In this document: positions 57,536 through 64,000 of the stretch, piece after piece
How the letters are laid out: the number at the start of each line of letters is the position of its first letter
How positions within the stretch are numbered: the stretch's first letter is position 1
Origin: Pseudomonadota bacterium
GTDB taxonomy: Bacteria; Pseudomonadota; Alphaproteobacteria; Acetobacterales; Acetobacteraceae
NCBI GenBank assembly: GCA_021816925.1
Contig: JAKAWQ010000001.1
Coordinates: 186,001 to 250,000 of the forward strand
Direction of reading: 5' to 3'
DNA length: 64,000 nt
Position numbers and translations under genes: made by a program
Notes under the pieces: model-generated
Database searches by the model: none
What the model was told of the DNA's origin: nothing
The model's input: the letters and a program-made list of their open reading frames with translations, nothing else

Positions 57536-57904
57536 TCAGAAGCAGCGCACCTCGCCCTCCGCCTCGGCTTCACGCAGGCGACGGACGATCTTCTTTGCAG
57601 CGGCCGTACGGAACTCCATGGCCAGGAAACTCTTCTCCTGCTGCATGCGCAGGACCGTCTCCGCTGACACATAGTCCTTGTAGGGAAGGATCGACGCCAC
57701 TACGTCGATGGCGCAGGAGCAACGGTCCAGCGCCTCGTGCGTTTCGCCGTTTACGGCCATGCATCCGAACACGTAATCCGCGCGCGCCGAGGTCGGATAG
57801 TCGTTGGCTGCACTGCCCGCCGGTACAGAGCGGGGAGAAGCGGCAAAGCCGGCCAGGGGAATGGTGATCAACGCGAGCGCCAGCAGTTTTCCCATTTTCC
57901 TCAT
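57536..57904 (-). CDS. Small secreted four-Cys protein, function unknown
   Basis: A 122-residue protein. Start at ATG 57904 (MRKMGKLLALALITIPLAG; ggagg just upstream; an in-frame ATG at 57895 is the alternative). The signal peptide is cleaved near FAASP. The mature part has cysteines in FGCMAVNG, DRCSCAIDVV and the C-terminal VRCF, so two disulfides are possible. The helical segment ILPYKDYVSAETVLRMQQEK follows. No enzyme motif is recognised. It lies upstream of the xoxF promoter on the same strand and inside the PQQ island, so a periplasmic accessory role in alcohol oxidation is plausible but unproven. Confidence 0.72.
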   Translation of the reverse strand: MRKMGKLLALALITIPLAGFAASPRSVPAGSAANDYPTSARADYVFGCMAVNGETHEALDRCSCAIDVVASILPYKDYVSAETVLRMQQEKSFLAMEFRTAAAKKIVRRLREAEAEGEVRCF

Positions 57905-58106
57905 TTCCTCCAAGGGCTGTTTGGGTGCTTCGTCCCGATCACGCTCCGGCCCGCTGTTTTTTCCGTGCCGCCGGCCACGGCCGGCGATCGCATCTTGCAA
58001 GGCGGAAACGTAAGTGGAAAGCTGGCCGATGAAAGGGAGGGCAAAAAAATATTAGGGACCGCGATCCCGCCACAACCTCTTGCAGAATGGGGAAGGATCC
58101 GTTGCC

Positions 58107-59108
58107 GTGCCGTCCTTGCGTTATTTGCCGTTGCTGCCGCGTCGTAGTCTCCTCGCCGCCGCCGGCCTCGCCGCCGCGCGCGCAACATGCCAGGCGGAGC
58201 CCTTGCCGCCCGTTCGCCTTGGCGTGCTTGCCTTCGGCACCGTGCAATGGGTAGCAAGCATAATCCGGAGCCACGGCCTCGATCGGGCGCACGGCTTCAC
58301 TCTCGTCACCCGGAAGCTTGCCAACAACGACGGTGGCAAGGTGGCGCTGCTGGCCGGCGCGGTCGATATCATCGTCTCGGACTGGCTGTTCGTCGGCGCT
58401 GAACGGGCGCATGGGTTCAAGCTCCGCTTCGCACCGTTCTCCTCGGCGAGCGGCGCGCTCATGCTCGGGCGGCACACCGGTATCCGGACATACAAAGATC
58501 TTGCGCATCGCCGCCTCGGCGTCGCCGGCGGGCCATTCGACAAGTCCTGGGCGATCGTGCGGGCCGCCGCCCTCCGCCAGTCAGGGATCGATCTCTCGCG
58601 CGCTGCCGACATCGTCTATGCGGCACCACCGCTGCTGAGCGCCAAACTCGAACAGGGCGGCCTCGACGCCGCGCTAACTTATTGGAATTTCGCCGCCGCA
58701 CTCGAAGTCGCCGGCCTCCACCCGCTCGTCAGCGTGTCGGCCGCAGCCAAGGCCCTTGGCCTGCCGGCCCATCCGCCGTTGATCGGCTATGTCTTCAAAG
58801 AATCATGGGCCGAGCAGCAGGCGCCGGCCATCCGCGGATTCCTTGCCGCGAGCGCCGCTGCAGAGGCTCTCCTCGCCCGCTCCGATGCCGCCTGGTCGGA
58901 GATCCGCCCGCTCATGCACGCCGACGACGACCGCCTCTTCGTGCTGCTGCGCAAGCGATTCCGCGCCGGCATCGTACATGTCGCGCCGGCTGTGGAGGAG
59001 CGTGCCGCAGAGCGCCTCTTCGCCATCCTCCACGCAGAAGGCGGTGCTGCCGCCACCGGCGGGCTCGCCAGCCTGCCGCCCGGGGTGTTCTGGCCGGCGC
59101 CGTCGTGA
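58107..59108 (+). CDS. ABC transporter substrate-binding protein, SsuA/NMT1-like
   Basis: A 333-residue secreted binding protein. GTG start at 58107 with ggaagga 9 bases upstream. The signal (LPRRSLLAAAGLAAARATCQA) has a twin-arginine-like RRSLLA. The mature protein starts VRLGVLAFGTVQWVASII and has GAVDIIVSDWLFVGAERA and RRLGVAGGPFDKSW, as in NMT1/THI5-like proteins that bind small organic ligands such as sulfonates or pyrimidines. The ligand is unknown. It overlaps the permease gene (GTGA) and belongs to the PQQ island by position. Confidence 0.82.
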   Translation: MPSLRYLPLLPRRSLLAAAGLAAARATCQAEPLPPVRLGVLAFGTVQWVASIIRSHGLDRAHGFTLVTRKLANNDGGKVALLAGAVDIIVSDWLFVGAERAHGFKLRFAPFSSASGALMLGRHTGIRTYKDLAHRRLGVAGGPFDKSWAIVRAAALRQSGIDLSRAADIVYAAPPLLSAKLEQGGLDAALTYWNFAAALEVAGLHPLVSVSAAAKALGLPAHPPLIGYVFKESWAEQQAPAIRGFLAASAAAEALLARSDAAWSEIRPLMHADDDRLFVLLRKRFRAGIVHVAPAVEERAAERLFAILHAEGGAAATGGLASLPPGVFWPAPS

Positions 59109-59854
59109 TCGGTTCCGCGGCGCGGTTACGCGCCCTCTCGCTCGCCGCCTTCCTCGGCCTCTGGTGGGGTGCCGCGCTGATCGCCGCCAAGCCCGCGCTC
59201 CTGCCGCCGCCGCCCGCCGTGCTCGGCTTCGCCTGGCAGGCCGTGCTTTCGGGGGCCATGCCGCGTAACATCGCCATCACGAGCCTACGCGTCGCCGCCG
59301 CCTTTGTCGTCTCGATGCTGGTCGGCAGCGCCGTCGGCTATCTCGCCGGCCGTTCGCGTCGGGCGGATACGTTGATCGACCCCTGGCTCGTCATCCTGCT
59401 CAACCTTCCCGTCCTGGTCGTCGTGGTACTCTGCTACATCTGGGTCGGACTCAACGATGTGGCCGCGGTGCTTGCAGTCGCCTTGGTCAAGGTCCCGACC
59501 GTGATGGTGACGGTGCGGGAGGGGGCGCGGGCGCTGGATCCTGGCTTCGACGAACTCGCCATCGTTTATCGCCTGCCCTGGCGGCAGCGCGCGCGGCGCA
59601 TCGTCATCCCGCAATTGGCACCCTATCTTGCCGCGGCCGGCCGCAGCGGGCTTTCAATCACCTGGAAGATCGTGCTGATCGTCGAGTTGCTTGGCCGCCC
59701 GAACGGGGTGGGCTTTGCCCTCGACGAGCTCTTTCAAACCTTCGACGTCGCCGGCATCCTTGCCTATGGCTTCGCTTTTGCGGCCTTGATGCTGCTCGTC
59801 GAAGGGTTGTTGCTGCGGCCGTGGGAAAACCATGCCAATGCCTGGCGGCGGTAG
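59105..59854 (+). CDS. ABC transporter permease, SsuC-like
   Basis: A 249-residue inner-membrane permease with about six helices (for example AAFVVSMLVGSAVGYLAGR and WLVILLNLPVLVVVVLCYI). The ATPase-docking EAA loop is DELAIVYRLPWRQRARRIVIP. The GTG start overlaps the binding-protein stop. It forms a conventional three-part importer with its neighbours. Confidence 0.87.
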   Translation: MIGSAARLRALSLAAFLGLWWGAALIAAKPALLPPPPAVLGFAWQAVLSGAMPRNIAITSLRVAAAFVVSMLVGSAVGYLAGRSRRADTLIDPWLVILLNLPVLVVVVLCYIWVGLNDVAAVLAVALVKVPTVMVTVREGARALDPGFDELAIVYRLPWRQRARRIVIPQLAPYLAAAGRSGLSITWKIVLIVELLGRPNGVGFALDELFQTFDVAGILAYGFAFAALMLLVEGLLLRPWENHANAWRR

Positions 59855-59951
59855 CATCGGGCAGTCGCGGGCGGCGGGCCATGCCGCCCGCCGTCCGGGC
59901 CACGCCGATCCGCTGCCCGGAGCACACCCGCCTGCCGCAGGCGGGCTTCAT

Positions 59952-60671
59952 GTGCACATCCAAGCCAAATCCTATGCCGATGCCGGCGGGCGGCGGCGCG
60001 AGGTGCTGGGCGAAACCCGCTTCGCCGGCACGGGGGGGGAGGTTCTCGCGTTGCTTGCGCCCTCCGGTACCGGCAAGACCACCATTCTCCGCATCGTGCT
60101 CGGCCTCGACCGGGACTTCGAGGGCGAAATCCGGCTCCCTCAGGGTCGGCTCGGCGTGATGTTCCAGGAACCGCGCCTGCTGCCCTGGCTCACGGTCGAG
60201 GCCAATCTCCGCCTCGTCGCCGGGACCGATGCCCGTGAGATCCCCCTCTTGCTCGCCGAGGTCGGACTCGCCGGCATCGAGACGCTTCATCCCAAGGCGC
60301 TTTCGCTCGGGATGGCGCGGCGGGTGGCGTTGGTGCGCGCCCTCCTCGGCCGTCCGGCCATGCTCGTGCTCGACGAGCCCTTCGCCTCGCTCGATCCGAA
60401 ATCAGCCTCCGAGCTTGCCGCGCTGCTCGCCCGTGCCGCGCATCAGCAGGGTGCGCTCGTCCTCCTCTCGACGCATGATCTCGATCCGGCGCTCGGCTGT
60501 GCCGACCGGCTGCTCGTGCTCGCCGGCACGCCGGCGCTGCTCGCCGCCGATTGGCCGACCGGCGCCGCGCTGCGCTGCGCAGGCGCCGGAGCCGGCCGCC
60601 TCTTCAAGCAAAGACTCCTGAGCCGCTTTCCTTTCCTCGGCGCCGAACCGGCCACCGACGGTGCGCCATGA
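59952..60671 (+). CDS. ABC transporter ATP-binding protein, SsuB-like
   Basis: A 239-residue ATPase if the GTG at 59952 is used; an ATG at 59832 inside the permease gene would add 40 low-complexity residues. Walker A is APSGTGKTT, the Q-loop is GVMFQEPRLLPWLTV, and Walker B is MLVLDEPFASLDP with the switch in LLSTHDLD. The signature is altered to LSLGMARRVALVRAL instead of LSGGQ. It completes the SsuABC-like importer in this locus. Confidence 0.84.
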   Translation: MHIQAKSYADAGGRRREVLGETRFAGTGGEVLALLAPSGTGKTTILRIVLGLDRDFEGEIRLPQGRLGVMFQEPRLLPWLTVEANLRLVAGTDAREIPLLLAEVGLAGIETLHPKALSLGMARRVALVRALLGRPAMLVLDEPFASLDPKSASELAALLARAAHQQGALVLLSTHDLDPALGCADRLLVLAGTPALLAADWPTGAALRCAGAGAGRLFKQRLLSRFPFLGAEPATDGAP

Positions 60672-60807
60672 TGCGCAGGCATACAGGCTCTTCACTCGAA
60701 CATTCGGTTCGCGGCGGTTTGTCGCTTGCACAGCGCGCGTTTTCGCCGTTTCATGACGCGCAGGCCGGGAAGGAAACCATTTGCCGAGCCGGGGGGACGT
60801 TCGTTCA

Positions 60808-62061
60808 ATGACAACGCTGGAACCGTTTCCGGAAGGGCCATCGGTTTCCGGCCGGCGCGCTGTTCTCGGCGCGTTCGCCGCGGTGGCCGGCACCAGCCTC
60901 GTGCGCCCGGTTGCCGCGGCGCCGGCGCCCACGCTCACGATCGGCTACGTGCACTGGCTGCACAGCGTAGAGACGATCTCGCTGATCTTCCGGCCGAAGC
61001 CGGACAACGGCCGCGCCGGCGCGGAGGTGGGCGTTGCCGACAACAACACCACCGGGCGCTTCCTCGATCAGAACTTCGCCCTCGCTTCCGTCGAGGTGCG
61101 CACAAACGAAGATCCGGTCGCCGCGCTCAACACGCTGATCGCCAAGGGCATTCGCCTCGTCATCACCGATCGCCCCGCGGCCGATGTCTTCAAGCTCGCG
61201 GAAGCCGGCGCGCCGCACGGCGTCACCATCTTCAATGCCGGCGCCGGGGAGGATTCGCTCCGCGAAGCGGATTGCCGCAACAACGTCATCCACACTGCGC
61301 CGTCCGACAACATGCTTACCGACGCGCTCGCGCAGTACCTGATCTGGAAACGCTGGCCGCGCTGGTTCCTGGTCTATGGTGAGCATCCGCGCGATCTCAG
61401 GCTCGCCGCCGCGTATCGCCGTTCGGCGAAGATCTTCGGCGCCCATATCGTCGCCGACCGCCAGTACAAGGGCAAAGCCGGCTCGCGCGAGACGGACAGC
61501 GGGCTGATCGAGTTGCAGAAGCAGTTGCCTGTCTTCACCCAGAACGCTCCGAACTACGACGTGCTGGTCGCAGCCGACGAGAATTCGGTGTTCGCCGCCT
61601 ATCTCCCTTACCGCACCTGGGACGCCAGGCCGGTCGCCGGCTCGGCCGGCCTCATCCCGACAAGCTGGGACCCGAACAGCACCGAGTTCGGCGGCAAGCA
61701 GATGCAGGATCGTTTCATCGCCTACGCCCACCGCTTCATGACCGCCCTCGACATGAACGCCTGGGTCGCAGCCCGGATGATCGGCACCGCGGCGAGCTAC
61801 GCGCACTCCCTCGCACCCGGCAAGATCATGGCCTTCATGCGCGGCCCGCAATTCCAGCTCGGCGCCTATCGCGGCCTCAGCCTCTCGATCCGAACCTGGA
61901 ACGGTCAGGTTCGCCAGGCGATCCTGCTCTCCGACTCCGGGCGCACCGTCGTCTCGATGTCGCCGCAGCCGGGGTTCCTGCACCAGCGCACGGTGCTCGA
62001 CACGCTCGGTACCGACAAGCCGCAAACGAGGTGCAAAATCTCCATGGCAAGCAAGGGCTAG
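60808..62061 (+). CDS. PQQ-dependent alcohol dehydrogenase system-associated ABC binding protein
   Basis: A 417-residue type-I binding protein. Start at ATG 60808, with a G-rich RBS (ggggggac). The signal has a twin-arginine (SGRRAVLGAFAAVAGTSLVRPVAAAP). The mature start TLTIGYVHWLHSVETISLIFRP and the GRAGAEVGVADNNTTGRFL motif are characteristic of the family tied to PQQ-dependent alcohol catabolism. First gene of a second ABC set, followed within 3 bases by the beta-propeller gene. Proposed roles include export or import of a quinoprotein-related factor; none is proven. Confidence 0.88.
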   Translation: MTTLEPFPEGPSVSGRRAVLGAFAAVAGTSLVRPVAAAPAPTLTIGYVHWLHSVETISLIFRPKPDNGRAGAEVGVADNNTTGRFLDQNFALASVEVRTNEDPVAALNTLIAKGIRLVITDRPAADVFKLAEAGAPHGVTIFNAGAGEDSLREADCRNNVIHTAPSDNMLTDALAQYLIWKRWPRWFLVYGEHPRDLRLAAAYRRSAKIFGAHIVADRQYKGKAGSRETDSGLIELQKQLPVFTQNAPNYDVLVAADENSVFAAYLPYRTWDARPVAGSAGLIPTSWDPNSTEFGGKQMQDRFIAYAHRFMTALDMNAWVAARMIGTAASYAHSLAPGKIMAFMRGPQFQLGAYRGLSLSIRTWNGQVRQAILLSDSGRTVVSMSPQPGFLHQRTVLDTLGTDKPQTRCKISMASKG

Positions 62062-62064
62062 GCA

Positions 62065-63090
62065 ATGACTACGCGACGCTCCGTTCTGCTCGGGCTTCCC
62101 CTCGCCCTCGCCGCCATGCCCGCCGAGGCTGCCATCGCCGGCATGGCCTACACCTCGAACGAGAAGGACAACACGCTCAGCGTCATCGACCTTGCACGCA
62201 TGAAGACGGTGAAAACCGTGCCGACCGGCCAGCGGCCCCGCGGCATGGCGCTCACGAGCGACGGCGGGCGGCTGCTCGTCTGCCAGGGCGATTCCAACCG
62301 CGTCGACATCTTCGACACCAAGACCTGGAAGGTGATCGGCTCGATCGATACGCCGGATCCCGAATACGCGGCGCTGCGCCAGCCGGGAAACAATCCGCTC
62401 TACGTCTCCAACGAGAACAATGCGCTCGTAACCGTCTGGAACATCGACACGCAGAAGATGCTGGTGCAGATGCCGACCGGCGTCGAACCGGAGGGCATGG
62501 CGGTGAGCCCGGACGGAAAGCTCATCGTCAACACCACCGAAACCACCAACATGGCGCAGTTCTTCTCTTACGGCACCGGCAAGAACCTCGCCAACGTCCT
62601 CGTGCCGCCGCGTCCGCGCTGGGCAGCCTTCACCCATGACGGGCGCGAGGTCTGGGTCTCCTCCGAGCTCGGCGGCACGGTCACCGTGATCGACACGAAG
62701 ACTTTCAAGATTCTTGATACCATCCATTTCGCCGTCGAGGGCCTGCGCAGCACCTTCATCCAGCCGGTCGGCATCAACATCACGCACGACGACAAACTCG
62801 CCTTCGTCGCACTCGGCCCGGCCAACCGCGTCGCCGTCGTGAACGTGCCGGAGCGCAAGGTCCTCTCCTACGTCTCCACTGGCAAAAGCATGTTCAATGC
62901 CAAGGTCAAGAAATACCTTTTGGTCGGCCAGCGTCCCTGGCACATGGCCTTCACGCCGGACGAGAAATACCTGCTGACCGCCAACGGGCTCTCGAACGAC
63001 GTCTCCGTGATCCACGTCGCCAACCTGCGCGTGGTCAACACCGTTCCGGTCGGACAGCAGCCATGGATGGTCCTGGTCTCGCCGCACTGA
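62065..63090 (+). CDS. PQQ-dependent catabolism-associated beta-propeller protein
   Basis: A 341-residue periplasmic YVTN-type seven-bladed propeller. The signal is TTRRSVLLGLPLALAAMPAEA. Repeats such as NTLSVIDLARMKTVKTVPTG, RVDIFDTKTWKVIGSIDTP and DVSVIHVANLRVVNTVPVGQ are spaced about 42 residues apart. It has no catalytic or PQQ-binding residues of a dehydrogenase. The family regularly accompanies PQQ-dependent alcohol dehydrogenase ABC genes. It overlaps the ATPase gene by 28 bases. Confidence 0.9.
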   Translation: MTTRRSVLLGLPLALAAMPAEAAIAGMAYTSNEKDNTLSVIDLARMKTVKTVPTGQRPRGMALTSDGGRLLVCQGDSNRVDIFDTKTWKVIGSIDTPDPEYAALRQPGNNPLYVSNENNALVTVWNIDTQKMLVQMPTGVEPEGMAVSPDGKLIVNTTETTNMAQFFSYGTGKNLANVLVPPRPRWAAFTHDGREVWVSSELGGTVTVIDTKTFKILDTIHFAVEGLRSTFIQPVGINITHDDKLAFVALGPANRVAVVNVPERKVLSYVSTGKSMFNAKVKKYLLVGQRPWHMAFTPDEKYLLTANGLSNDVSVIHVANLRVVNTVPVGQQPWMVLVSPH

Positions 63091-63872
63091 GGGCGCCGGG
63101 TCTCGCCGCAGAGACATCCGCGCTCAGCGTCGAAAGGGTAAGCCACTCCTACGGCGAGCGGCGCGCGCTTGAGGGGGTGAGCCTCGCCGTGCCGCGCGGC
63201 GGCTTCGTCGCCCTGCTCGGCCTGAACGGCGCGGGAAAGACGACGCTCTTCTCGCTGATCACGCGCCTTTTCGATACGCGGCACGGCCGGATCACCGTGC
63301 AGGGCTTCGATGTCTCCCGCCGGCCGAGCGCCGCGCTCGCCGAACTCGGGGTCGTGTTCCAGGCACGCACCCTCGATCTCGATATCACCGTCGGCGACAA
63401 TCTCCTCTATCATGCAGCCCTGCACGGCATCGGCCGGCGCCGTGCGCGCGAGCGCGTCGCCGCCGTGCTCGAGGATGTCGGGCTTTCCGATCGTGCACGC
63501 GAGAAGGCCCGCCGGCTCTCAGGCGGGCAGATGCGCCGCATCGAGATCGCGCGCGCCCTGGTCCACGAGCCGAGCGTGCTCGCCCTCGACGAGCCGACCG
63601 TCGGCCTCGACGTCGCCTCCAAGGCGACGATCGTCGAGCAGGTGCGGGCGCTCGCGCGCGCGCGTGGCGTGGCAGTGCTCTGGGCGACCCACCTGCTCGA
63701 CGAAATCGAGCCCGGCGATCAGGTCGTCGTTCTGCACCTTGGCAAGGTCCTCGCCTCGGGCGAGATGTCCGCGATCATCGCCTCGGCGGGAGCCGCCGAT
63801 CTCCGCTCGGCCTTCCGCGCCCTCACCGGTGCGGCCGCGCCGGTGCCGGACGCAGAAGAGGGCGGCGCATGA
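63063..63872 (+). CDS. PQQ-alcohol-dehydrogenase-associated ABC transporter, ATP-binding protein
   Basis: A 269-residue ATPase of the PedB-like group. Start at ATG 63063, overlapping the propeller gene; a later start is possible because the first about 17 residues are not conserved. Walker A is GLNGAGKTT, the signature is LSGGQMRRIEIARAL, and Walker B is VLALDEPTVGLDV, followed by the switch ATHLLDE. Its nearest functional types are export-like, DrrA-related ATPases, suggesting that this system exports or flips a molecule. It overlaps the permease by ATGA. Confidence 0.9.
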   Translation: MDGPGLAALRAPGLAAETSALSVERVSHSYGERRALEGVSLAVPRGGFVALLGLNGAGKTTLFSLITRLFDTRHGRITVQGFDVSRRPSAALAELGVVFQARTLDLDITVGDNLLYHAALHGIGRRRARERVAAVLEDVGLSDRAREKARRLSGGQMRRIEIARALVHEPSVLALDEPTVGLDVASKATIVEQVRALARARGVAVLWATHLLDEIEPGDQVVVLHLGKVLASGEMSAIIASAGAADLRSAFRALTGAAAPVPDAEEGGA

Positions 63873-64000
63873 GTGCGACCGCGCTCGACCACAGGCGCCA
63901 GGGCCTCACGCCCGGTGGCTATCTGATCTGCATGCGCGGCGTGATGTGGCGTGAGGCGCTGCGCTTCGTGCATCAGCGCGGGCGGTTCCTCGCCGCGCTG
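63869..64000 (+). CDS. PQQ-alcohol-dehydrogenase-associated ABC transporter permease (PedC-like), 5' part only
   Basis: The first 44 codons of an inner-membrane permease, running off the window end. It reads MSATALDHRRQG, then a cytoplasmic N-terminus GYLICMRGVMWREALRFVHQRG typical of ABC-2-type permeases in the PedC group. The ATGA overlap with the ATPase gene marks a two-component ABC exporter. The rest of the protein is outside the window. Confidence 0.82.
   Translation, partial: MSATALDHRRQGLTPGGYLICMRGVMWREALRFVHQRGRFLAAL

Overview
The window is GC-rich alphaproteobacterial DNA, most likely from a member of the Rhodospirillales/Acetobacterales. The evidence is the gene order dsbA-smc-atpI-atpB-atpE-atpF'-atpF (F0 genes apart from F1, with a divided b subunit), an Edd/Zwf Entner-Doudoroff pair, a PqqA peptide ending in an INSY-type motif, and a XoxF/PQQ methylotrophy locus. 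The assignment below class level is inference. No tRNA, rRNA, CRISPR array or intact insertion sequence was seen.

1-12.3 kb is a mixed region: msrP with a small membrane partner, a TPR glycosyltransferase-like protein, a decayed enolase-superfamily gene, recD2, a degenerate-receiver response regulator, a lipoprotein, two Ser/Ala-rich low-complexity secreted proteins, and a D-2-hydroxyacid dehydrogenase. A 66-bp copy of the 5' end of that dehydrogenase gene lies 5.3 kb away at 6016-6081. 12.4-20.7 kb (minus strand) is a branched-chain-amino-acid-type ABC importer (livFGMHK-like) next to a fused 5-oxoprolinase, probably an operon for uptake and hydrolysis of 5-oxoproline or a related lactam.

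21.5-34.5 kb (minus strand) is a polyol utilisation locus: a DeoR-type regulator, a PfkB sugar kinase, an FGGY pentulose kinase, a SmoEFGK-like ABC importer, two short-chain polyol dehydrogenases, then zwf and edd, which feed the products into the Entner-Doudoroff route. A CTTTC-N5-GAAAG dyad lies upstream of both the regulator gene and smoE and is the candidate operator. 34.7-38.4 kb holds five short plus-strand genes: flavin reductase, DUF2905, argC, a lipoprotein and an aldo/keto reductase. 38.4-45.8 kb is the F0 ATP synthase operon, a decayed gene, smc and a DsbA-like oxidoreductase.

46.0-64.0 kb is a PQQ/XoxF alcohol-oxidation island: pqqABCDE, glutathione-dependent formaldehyde dehydrogenase, a GFA-family protein, a small cytochrome c, a sigma-54 enhancer-binding regulator, xoxJ-xoxG-xoxF, a small 4-Cys secreted protein, an SsuABC/NMT1-type ABC transporter, and the beginning of a second PQQ-associated ABC system (periplasmic binding protein, beta-propeller, ATPase, permease cut by the window end). 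The most striking observation is regulatory. Both the cytochrome c gene and xoxF have a sigma-54 -24/-12 promoter, one of them a perfect consensus match. Each promoter carries the same two-part upstream element (GTGACA ... GGACARTCTGT), and the GGACARTCTGT part lies exactly 111 bp from the -24 G in both. The sigma-54 activator gene lies between the two targets. This predicts a dedicated sigma-54 regulon for lanthanide-type (XoxF) alcohol oxidation. pqqA is flanked by two strong RNA hairpins that would set its level relative to pqqBCDE.
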